Below, piece by piece: positions 35,939 through 42,713 of a DNA stretch of 64,000 nt (within the stretch, counting starts at the first letter, position 1; each line of letters starts with the position of its first letter). The translations under genes were made by a program, and so were the position numbers. Under the pieces are notes generated by a model that saw nothing but the letters and a program-made list of their open reading frames with translations, searched no databases and was not told the origin of the DNA. The stretch covers positions 62,001-126,000 of the forward strand of contig CADBBK010000001.1 in NCBI GenBank assembly GCA_902792895.1, given 5' to 3'. Source of the stretch: an uncultured Bacteroidales bacterium. Its GTDB lineage: Bacteria; Bacteroidota; Bacteroidia; Bacteroidales; Muribaculaceae.

Positions 35939-36141
35939 CTATATGTTCTGTGCCGAGTGATGCTTCGTCAGCAGTTTGACACAAGGTTGAAGTGTTTTAT
36001 TATTAAGAAAAAGTCAGTTTTATTCGTTTGAAGCGGTTAAACTTCATAGAAGTCAATATAAAGACTGAATAAAAGTAGAAAAGTTTAATCACGCGCCGTT
36101 ATTTAACACACGTTAACTTTATGAGCCAATAAACCCCTCTA

Positions 36142-36161
36142 TATCCCCATAAATGGGGATA
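36142..36161. promoter_or_regulatory. Inverted repeat upstream of feoAB
   Basis: TATCCCCAT and ATGGGGATA flank AA. The repeat ends 31 bp before the -33 box of the feoAB promoter. It could be an operator for an iron-responsive regulator; it is not a recognisable Fur box. Confidence 0.45.
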
Positions 36162-36192
36162 AAAAAGATAACAAATCTACACAATTGAGGGA

Positions 36193-36223
36193 TTGCGGTA
36201 GTGTGTCACGTCATGTAATTTTG
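36193..36223 (+). promoter_or_regulatory. Promoter of feoAB
   Basis: TTG at 36193-36195, 20 nt, then TAATTTTG at 36216-36223. The box ends 26 nt before the ATG at 36250. Confidence 0.65.
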
Positions 36224-36249
36224 CAACATGGAATAAAATACATACACGC

Positions 36250-38631
36250 ATGATGAAACAACAAGATAATAATAGCCATACCACGACTACCCGTCTGCTG
36301 GACAACGAGCCAGTGGGGCGCACTGTGCAGGTAGTGCGCGTCATGGGCGACGGAGCATTCCGCCAGCGCCTTCTGGAGATGGGGTTCGTGCGCGGGGCCC
36401 AGGTGACCGTTCTCAAGAACGCCCCACTGCAGGATCCCGTGGAATACATGATCATGGGCTCGCACATCTCGCTGCGCCACAGCGAGGCCGCCCAGGTCGA
36501 GGTAACAGATAAGGACGCAGAATTCTGTGACCTGGAGGACGCCTTCAACGGCATCGTCGAGACCGAGGTCGCCGGAATGGACCCCATGGCCGACAATGTG
36601 CTGCGCGTAGTACTCGTGGGCAATCCCAACTGCGGCAAGACGTCGCTGTTCAACAACGCAACCGGCGCCCGCGAGAAGGTGGGCAACTACGGCGGCGTGA
36701 CCGTTGACAGCAAGGAAGGATGGTTCAACATCGACGGCCACAAGGTGCAACTCGTTGACCTGCCTGGAACCTACTCGCTGACAGAGTATTCGCCCGAGGA
36801 GATGTATGTGCGCACCTACATCCGTGACAACCATCCCGACGCCATTCTCAATATTGTGGATGCCGGCAACCTGGAACGCAACCTGTATCTCACCACCCAA
36901 TTGATGGACATGAACATTCCCATGGTGGTGGCACTGAACATGTGGGATGAACTGGAAAAGAGCGGTGACAAACTGGACATCGATATGATGGGCCGCCTGT
37001 TGGGTGCCCGCATGATACCACTCACTGCCTATAACGGCCACGGTGTGAAAGAGGTGCTGCAAGCCACGATGCAGGCCATCGAAGAGAGCGAGCAGGAAAC
37101 ACTCCACCACAACGTCAATTACGGCACGCTCATCGAGGATTGCCTCAAGGAACTCGGTGCGATGTGCCCGGGTATGGACCGCTACACGGTGCTCAAGATC
37201 ATTGAGAACGACCAGCATGCCATCGACCTGCTCAATGGCCAGGACAATGCCAAAGAGGTCAAAGAGACCGCTGCCGAGATGCGCCAGCGCATCGAACGCG
37301 ACTACAACAGCGACATCGTGAGCATCATCACCGACCTGAAGTACGGTTTTGTGCGCGGTGCGCTTGCCGAGGCGCTCACCCCCAACCCCGAGCGCGCCAC
37401 AGGCGACACCAAGCCCGGTTACTCGATGGACCGCCTGTTGACCAACCGCTGGCTGGCCCTGCCCATCCTGCTGGTGCTCATGTGGCTCATGTTCGAAGCC
37501 ACTTTTACCCTGGGCGCTTATCCACAGGAGTGGATTGAAAGCGGAATCGGCAAGATTGGCGAGTGGATCAGCCACGCCATGCCCGACGGCATCCTGCGTG
37601 ACCTGATTGTTGACGGCATCATCGGCGGTGTGGGAGGCGTACTCGTTTTCCTGCCCCAGATTCTGATACTGTTCTTCTTTATCTCGCTGCTGGAGGACAG
37701 CGGCTACATGGCTCGCGCCGCATTCATCGTGGACCGCATCATGCACCGCGTGGGGCTCCACGGCAAGTCGTTCATCCCCTACTTAATCGGTTTCGGCTGC
37801 GGTGTTCCCGCCATCATGGCCACTCGCACGCTCGAGAATCGGCGTGACCGCATCGTGACCATCCTCACCGTGCCGTTCATGTCGTGCTCGGCGCGACTGC
37901 CGGCCTACCTGCTGCTGGTGGCAGCCTTCTTCACGGCCAAGCAAGGCCTGATATTGATGAGCATCTACCTCATCGGCATCCTGGTAGCGGCACTCACCGC
38001 CATCCTGCTGAGCAAGACCATCCTGAAGCATGACAAGACGCAGTTTGTGATGGAGCTGCCGCCCTACCGCAAGCCCACGGCACGCAATGCCGTCATCCAC
38101 ATGTGGAGCAAGGGCAAGCAATACCTGCAGAAGATGGCGACCATCATCCTCGCAGCGTCGATTATCGTGTGGGCACTGGGTTACTTCCCGCGCCATGAAG
38201 GTCAGACGCCGCAAGAGCAGATTGAGAACTCGTTCATGGGAAAGATGGGTAAGGCCATCGAGCCTGTTGTCGAGCCGCTGGGCTTCAACTGGCAGATGGG
38301 CGTGAGTGTGCTGACCGGTGCCGCCGCCAAGGAGATTGTCGTCTCGACCATGGGTGTGCTCTACACCGGCGAGAGCGACGCTACCGAGGAGAGCGCCTCG
38401 CTCAAGGAGAAACTCCAGACAGCCACCAAGCCCAACGGAGAACATGTGTTTGACCCGATTGTGGCCTACTCGTTCATGCTGTTTATCCTGCTTTACTTCC
38501 CCTGCATCGCAGCACTGGCAGCCATCAGGCGCGAGGCGGGCACCAAGTGGATGCTGTTTGAAATCGTTTATACGACGGGCGTGGCCTGGCTTATATCATT
38601 CATCTTCTACCAAGTGGCAAGGATGATTTAA
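36250..38631 (+). CDS. feoB: Ferrous iron transporter, FeoA-FeoB fusion
   Basis: Imports Fe2+ across the inner membrane. The 793-residue protein begins with a FeoA-type SH3-like domain (about 20-88). The GTPase domain has G1 GNPNCGKT (124-131), G3 DLPG (170-173) and G4 NMWD (230-233). A helical spacer and about ten membrane segments follow, with GFGCGVPAIMATRT and CSARLPAY in the transport core. FeoA and FeoB are separate genes in enteric bacteria. A second ATG directly follows the first. A small Cys-rich partner gene starts 11 nt downstream. Confidence 0.95.
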   Translation: MMKQQDNNSHTTTTRLLDNEPVGRTVQVVRVMGDGAFRQRLLEMGFVRGAQVTVLKNAPLQDPVEYMIMGSHISLRHSEAAQVEVTDKDAEFCDLEDAFNGIVETEVAGMDPMADNVLRVVLVGNPNCGKTSLFNNATGAREKVGNYGGVTVDSKEGWFNIDGHKVQLVDLPGTYSLTEYSPEEMYVRTYIRDNHPDAILNIVDAGNLERNLYLTTQLMDMNIPMVVALNMWDELEKSGDKLDIDMMGRLLGARMIPLTAYNGHGVKEVLQATMQAIEESEQETLHHNVNYGTLIEDCLKELGAMCPGMDRYTVLKIIENDQHAIDLLNGQDNAKEVKETAAEMRQRIERDYNSDIVSIITDLKYGFVRGALAEALTPNPERATGDTKPGYSMDRLLTNRWLALPILLVLMWLMFEATFTLGAYPQEWIESGIGKIGEWISHAMPDGILRDLIVDGIIGGVGGVLVFLPQILILFFFISLLEDSGYMARAAFIVDRIMHRVGLHGKSFIPYLIGFGCGVPAIMATRTLENRRDRIVTILTVPFMSCSARLPAYLLLVAAFFTAKQGLILMSIYLIGILVAALTAILLSKTILKHDKTQFVMELPPYRKPTARNAVIHMWSKGKQYLQKMATIILAASIIVWALGYFPRHEGQTPQEQIENSFMGKMGKAIEPVVEPLGFNWQMGVSVLTGAAAKEIVVSTMGVLYTGESDATEESASLKEKLQTATKPNGEHVFDPIVAYSFMLFILLYFPCIAALAAIRREAGTKWMLFEIVYTTGVAWLISFIFYQVARMI

Positions 38632-38642
38632 CCGTTACAGAC

Positions 38643-38819
38643 ATGACACCATCGGCTCTTATTCAAACGATTGTGGTGCTTGGCATTGTTGCCATAGCAC
38701 TGCTGTATGTGCTACGGCGCGTTATCAGGACCAGCCGCGGCAAGGGTGACTGCGGCTGTGGTTGCGGCAAAGACTGCAAATGTAATCAATCAAGAAAGGC
38801 GCATCAGCCGAACAAGTGA
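38643..38819 (+). CDS. FeoB-associated Cys-rich small membrane protein
   Basis: A 58-residue protein starting MTPSALIQTIVVLGIVAIAL, with one membrane helix at about 6-22, a basic stretch (RRVIRTSRGKG) and a Cys-rich tail (DCGCGCGKDCKC). This plan matches the FeoB-associated Cys-rich membrane protein family, often the last gene of feo operons. The cysteines may bind iron or other metal. It begins 11 nt after feoB. Its last 16 nt overlap the 3' end of radA, which runs the other way. Confidence 0.8.
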   Translation: MTPSALIQTIVVLGIVAIALLYVLRRVIRTSRGKGDCGCGCGKDCKCNQSRKAHQPNK

Positions 38820-40192
38820 CGGAAGGCGTCCTCGACACGGGCAACCTCGACGACACGGATGCTCCAAGCATCGCGCTTGACGCCCTTGAGGTTGTTCTTG
38901 GGAATAATAATGGTGTTAAAACCGAGTTTCTGAGCTTCGGTGACGCGCTGTTCGCAGCGGGTCACCTGACGGATTTCGCCTGAGAGGCCGACTTCGCCGG
39001 CAAAGCAGACGTCATTGCTGATGGCCATATCCACATTGGACGACAGGATGGCACTGATGACCGCCAGGTCGAGGGCCGGATCGTTGACCTTGATGCCACC
39101 CACGATGTTGAGGAACACGTCTTTTTGTGCCAGCTTGAATCCCAAGCGCTTCTCCAGCACGGCCAACAACATGTTCATGCGACGCTGGTCAAATCCGGTG
39201 ACCGAGCGCTGCGCCGTGCCATAGGCCGCTGTGCTCACCAGTGCCTGCACCTCGATGAGGAAAGGCCGCATGCCGTCGATGGTGACGCCGATGGCCGTGC
39301 CCGACAGGTCGCCGTCGCGGTCGCTGAGCAGCAGTTCGCTGGGGTTGGTCACCTCACGCAGGCCGTCCTCTTTCATTTCATAGATACCTATCTCACTGGT
39401 GTTGCCAAAGCGGTTCTTGATGGGCCGCAGGATGCGGTACAGGTAATTGCGGTCGCCCTCGAACTGGATCACCGCATCAACGATGTGTTCCAGCACCTTG
39501 GGGCCGGCAATGCTACCCTCCTTGTTGATGTGGCCGATGAGGATGACGGGAGTGTAAGTTTCCTTGGCATAGCGCTGGAAAGCAGCAGCACATTCACGCA
39601 CCTGAGTCACGCTGCCTGGGGCGCTTTCCAGCTGCTCGCTGGCAATCGTCTGGATGGAGTCAACGATGATGAGCCCCGGCTGGAAACTGCGGATGCTGTT
39701 AAAGATATTGTCCAGTGAAGTCTCGCACAGCAGGTAGCACTCGCAGTCCATGCGTCCACCGGCAATGCGGTCGGCACGCATGCGCAACTGCTGAGGGCTC
39801 TCCTCGCCCGAAACGTAGAGCACGCGGCGCGAACGGATGCGCAATACATTCTGCAAGACCAGGGTGGATTTGCCGATGCCCGGCTCACCGCCCAGCAGCA
39901 CGATGCTGCCCGGCACAAGGCCACCGCCCAACACGCGGTTCAGTTCGCCGCTGGGCAGATTGATACGCGGCTGGTCCTCGGCGCGGATCTCCGAGATTTT
40001 AACCGGTTCCAGCGTGCGCTGATGATTGTCCCCCACAGGGCCATAGCGCATCGACGATGACGACTTGGGCGCCTTGGGCTCCTCGATATAGGTGTTCCAC
40101 TCGCCGCAAGCGGGGCACTTGCCGAGCCACTTGGGCGACTCGTTGCCGCAATTCTTGCAGAAATAGGTGGTCTTGACTTGCTGTTTGGCCAT
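38804..40192 (-). CDS. radA: DNA repair protein RadA
   Basis: A RecA-like ATPase that drives branch migration in recombination. The 462 residues show a zinc finger (Cys12, 15, 26, 29), Walker A GGEPGIGKST (101-110), the RadA-specific KNRFG motif near 260 and a Lon-like C-terminal domain (IVGGIKVNDPALDLAV). The length is normal. The TrmH-type methylase and ADP-ribosylglycohydrolase genes lie upstream on the same strand. Confidence 0.95.
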   Translation of the reverse strand: MAKQQVKTTYFCKNCGNESPKWLGKCPACGEWNTYIEEPKAPKSSSSMRYGPVGDNHQRTLEPVKISEIRAEDQPRINLPSGELNRVLGGGLVPGSIVLLGGEPGIGKSTLVLQNVLRIRSRRVLYVSGEESPQQLRMRADRIAGGRMDCECYLLCETSLDNIFNSIRSFQPGLIIVDSIQTIASEQLESAPGSVTQVRECAAAFQRYAKETYTPVILIGHINKEGSIAGPKVLEHIVDAVIQFEGDRNYLYRILRPIKNRFGNTSEIGIYEMKEDGLREVTNPSELLLSDRDGDLSGTAIGVTIDGMRPFLIEVQALVSTAAYGTAQRSVTGFDQRRMNMLLAVLEKRLGFKLAQKDVFLNIVGGIKVNDPALDLAVISAILSSNVDMAISNDVCFAGEVGLSGEIRQVTRCEQRVTEAQKLGFNTIIIPKNNLKGVKRDAWSIRVVEVARVEDAFRHLFG

Positions 40193-40232
40193 GGGTGGAT
40201 TGATTGGGAATTATTGGATTGAATGGTTGGAA

Positions 40233-40982
40233 TTAGCGACGGAAGAACTCGCTGATGGTGATGGCTGCAGCGACTCCCACGTTGAGCGACTCGCTGCCGG
40301 CCGTCTTGGCCTTGGGGATGAGCAGACGGCTGTCCACATGCTTGGCGACCTTGGCGCTGATACCCTGGCCCTCGTTGCCAAAGATGACAAAGCCGCTCTT
40401 GCCCAACTCACTGGTGTAGATGTTCTTGCCGTCGAGGAAGGTACCGTAAACAGACAGGTCAGGATACTGCTCGAACAAGGCCTCCAAATCGACATAGTGC
40501 ACCTTGACACGCGCGATGGCCCCCATCGTAGCCTGTACAACCTTGTGGTTATAGACATCAACCGTGGTGCGGTTGGCAAAGATGTCACGCACGCCGAACC
40601 AGTCGGCCAGACGGATGATGGTACCCAGGTTTCCGGGGTCCTGGATATTGTCGAGCACGATGTTCAGGCTCCCAGCCACGCGCTCGGTATCAATCACATC
40701 TTCGGGTTTCTCATAGACGGCAATGACATCGCTGGGTGTGTCAAACTGAGAGATGCGAGCCATCTGCTGACCATTGGCAAACACTATCTTGTCATAGTGC
40801 TCGGCCGTGCCGCACTGCTCGTACCACGAACGCTTGGCGATGAGCCAACGGCAGTTGAAGTGCTGCCACGTGTCACGCACGCACTTGGTGCCCTCGGCGA
40901 CAAACAAGCCCTCATCATCACGGTATTTCTTGGCAGCCAGGCTTTTCACGACCTTGAGGATGCCATTGTTCATGTCCATCAT
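40233..40982 (-). CDS. TrmH/SpoU-family RNA 2'-O-methyltransferase
   Basis: A 249-residue SPOUT methyltransferase. The C-terminal trefoil-knot domain shows the three family motifs: NIVLDNIQDPGNLGTIIRLA, VIFGNEGQGIS and LLIPKAKTAGSESLNVGVAA. An N-terminal L30-like RNA-binding part precedes it. The target (rRNA or tRNA ribose) is not clear. It starts 6 nt after the ADP-ribosylglycohydrolase stop, so the two genes are probably cotranscribed, with radA 40 nt further on. Confidence 0.9.
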   Translation of the reverse strand: MMDMNNGILKVVKSLAAKKYRDDEGLFVAEGTKCVRDTWQHFNCRWLIAKRSWYEQCGTAEHYDKIVFANGQQMARISQFDTPSDVIAVYEKPEDVIDTERVAGSLNIVLDNIQDPGNLGTIIRLADWFGVRDIFANRTTVDVYNHKVVQATMGAIARVKVHYVDLEALFEQYPDLSVYGTFLDGKNIYTSELGKSGFVIFGNEGQGISAKVAKHVDSRLLIPKAKTAGSESLNVGVAAAITISEFFRR

Positions 40983-40987
40983 CGCCC

Positions 40988-41788
40988 TTACTGCTCACGT
41001 TTTGCCACCAGCTCGTTGAAGCGCAGCAGCGTGGTACAAAATTCGTCGCTCAGCAACGAGAACACCTTTTGGGACACCTCGGTTGACACGTCCTGGGTGG
41101 CCGATGCAATGGGGCCGGCTATCGCGGCAAGCGTGTCGGCATCACCGGCGAGCGAAACGGCCAGACGGACAACGTCCTCATAGCCCTTGCCCTCAAGGAA
41201 GCAAGTGATAGCCTCAGGGACCGTGCGCTGGCACGTCTCATCGAAGAAGAAAGTGGGACGGATTTCCTCTAGGGTGCGTGACAGGTCGTAATCAAAAGTC
41301 TTAGTCACATATTTGCGGATTTCGTGCTTGGCCTTGCCCTGACGTGCCAGGAAGATGGCGGCGGCAGTGGCCTGAGCGCCCTTGATGCCCTCGGGATGGT
41401 TGTGGGTGACCTCGGCCGAGATCTTGGCAAGTTCCAGCGCTTCGTCAAGCGTCTTGGCGTAATAGCCTACCGGGCTCACGCGCATTGCCGACCCATTGCC
41501 GAATGAGTCATAGGGCTGAGGGTTGGCAGCATGGATCCAGACGGCAAAACGGCCACCGTATCCCCTGTCGGGATACTTACGGCACAAGTCGAGCATGATA
41601 GCGACCAAGCTCTCATGGGTGTGCTGCTCGTCCTCAAGCAGCCACTGCGCATTGGCCATGGTGAGTACCGTGTCATCGGTAAAAGTGCTCTCGGGCGTGA
41701 ATAGTTCAAAGTCATAGTCACGCGTCGGGTTAAACTCGTATGCCGACCCTATCACATCGCCGGCAATCGCTCCAATAATTCCTTTCAT
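40988..41788 (-). CDS. ADP-ribosylglycohydrolase family protein
   Basis: A 266-residue all-helical hydrolase. The start MKGIIGAIAGDVIGSAYE, the metal-binding STFTDDTVLTMA and the later GDADTLAAIAGPIASA give the two-magnesium site of the ARH/DraG family. Members remove ADP-ribose from proteins or small molecules. A second in-frame ATG lies three codons upstream at 41797. The TrmH-type gene starts 6 nt downstream. Confidence 0.9.
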   Translation of the reverse strand: MKGIIGAIAGDVIGSAYEFNPTRDYDFELFTPESTFTDDTVLTMANAQWLLEDEQHTHESLVAIMLDLCRKYPDRGYGGRFAVWIHAANPQPYDSFGNGSAMRVSPVGYYAKTLDEALELAKISAEVTHNHPEGIKGAQATAAAIFLARQGKAKHEIRKYVTKTFDYDLSRTLEEIRPTFFFDETCQRTVPEAITCFLEGKGYEDVVRLAVSLAGDADTLAAIAGPIASATQDVSTEVSQKVFSLLSDEFCTTLLRFNELVAKREQ

Positions 41789-41869
41789 AATATTCAATAA
41801 TGTGTTTTTTTGAGATTACAAATATACTACTTTTTTATCAACTAGGGTACCCGTCGAGGAAGATTATTT

Positions 41870-42178
41870 TCAAGATGCCCACGGAATGAGGTATTGTGCT
41901 CCGGCATGAGGGGCGACAACAGCGACAGGCTGCTGGATGGCCGCAGAACGGCGCATCGTTGCCAGCGGCGTCACGTCGCGCCAGCCCTGCGTGCAGTTGC
42001 GCACGGTCAGTATCGCCATGCCGGCATAATGGCCCGCCAGGTCAATCAGAGCACGTTTGACAGCCTCGAGGCTGGGGAAGTTCATGCCATTGACGCTGGC
42101 CAAACGGCGGCCGTTGCACTCGAGCGTAGCACAGATGCGGTCGCCAAGGTTCACGATGTTGCTGATGTTCTTGTTCAT
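41870..42178 (-). CDS. Small conserved-looking protein of unknown function
   Basis: A 102-residue protein (MNKNISNIVNLGDRICATLE at the start) with no family I can name. It has no signal peptide and no membrane helix. The start is fixed by a strong AGGAGG lying 8 nt upstream, which is rare in this window. The frame is open for another 25 codons upstream, but the -7 box at 42213-42220 falls inside that extension. Confidence 0.65.
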   Translation of the reverse strand: MNKNISNIVNLGDRICATLECNGRRLASVNGMNFPSLEAVKRALIDLAGHYAGMAILTVRNCTQGWRDVTPLATMRRSAAIQQPVAVVAPHAGAQYLIPWAS

Positions 42179-42212
42179 AGTCGTTCCTCCTTCTATTATC
42201 ATTTTTACACTG

Positions 42213-42220
42213 CAAAGGTA
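42213..42220 (-). promoter_or_regulatory. Putative -7 box of the small protein gene
   Basis: TACCTTTG on the minus strand, 34 nt upstream of the chosen ATG at 42178. Confidence 0.55.
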
Positions 42221-42302
42221 GAACGACAAAGTGCCACAAGATGGCACCACCAAAACAAAGAAAGTTAAAACTCAAAAAGTCAAATGACTATCCCGAGAAA
42301 AT

Positions 42303-42440
42303 GTTGACAGATTTGAGAGCGATTAACTAAGTTGGTTGACACTAATTTTATGGTTCGCCTAAACCGGGTTGACAGTTTGGCGGTTTTATCACTGAATGGG
42401 TTTACAGCTCTCGAGGTTTCCCTGATTGGGTTTACAGCGT
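42303..42440. repeat. Array of five spaced decamers, possible transposon end
   Basis: The motif GTTGACA or GTTTACA occurs at 42303, 42335 (GTTGACA), 42368 (GTTGACA), 42400 (GTTTACA) and 42430 (GTTTACA), with spacings of 32, 33, 32 and 30 bp. On the minus strand the units begin CTGTCAACCC or CTGTAAACCC and often share AG and GAACC about 5-12 nt later. The spacers differ, so this is not a CRISPR. Multiple spaced TGTCAACC-type sites occur at the ends of IS21-family elements. No transposase is present. Confidence 0.5.
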
Positions 42441-42621
42441 AAAGGGAGGTCTTTTGATAGGGAGACGCCACTCGATGAGCATCCACACCAATACGCTGGT
42501 GCGATGCGATGGTGAGGTGATGACATGGTGGACGGTGTTCGCCCACCAAGGCGAGCCGCCCGCCAGGCATCCTCAAGGAGCTGAGCGAGTACATCGAGCA
42601 CGAGGTCTGAGAGGTTTTGAC

Positions 42622-42689
42622 GAGGTGGGGAGCAGTCCCCACCTCACGAAACCGGCGCCGGGCGCCCCCATCGATAGGGAACGCCCGGC
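42622..42689. terminator. Two GC-rich hairpins after the secreted repeat protein gene
   Basis: GCCGGGCG/CGCCCGGC at 42657-42689 and a perfect 10-bp stem GAGGTGGGGA/TCCCCACCTC at 42622-42645. The first lies 25 nt past the stop of the 893-residue protein. Its plus-strand side is followed by TTTGGCTTATTTATTAT. The minus side has no long T-run, so which strand is terminated is uncertain. Confidence 0.5.
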
Positions 42690-42713
42690 TTTGGCTTATT
42701 TATTATCTGGTAT

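Larger units (their letters stand above)
35884..36249. other. Long intergenic region upstream of feoAB
   Basis: 366 AT-rich bp with no protein gene. It contains a hairpin whose T-run lies on the minus strand (35908-35938), a 9-bp perfect inverted repeat at 36142-36161 and the feoAB promoter at 36193-36223. The minus-oriented terminator has no annotated minus gene behind it. Confidence 0.55.

Noticed and set aside
36211-37761. 516-codon open frame on the minus strand
   Set aside because: Antisense of feoB; rich in His and Val as expected for an antisense shadow.
42303-42440. CRISPR array
   Set aside because: The conserved part is only about 7-10 bp, the units vary in length, and there are no cas genes.
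42548-42610. C-terminal gene remnant reading GILKELSEYIEHEV
   Set aside because: Only about 20 codons are coherent and the frame upstream is not; too short to support a feature.
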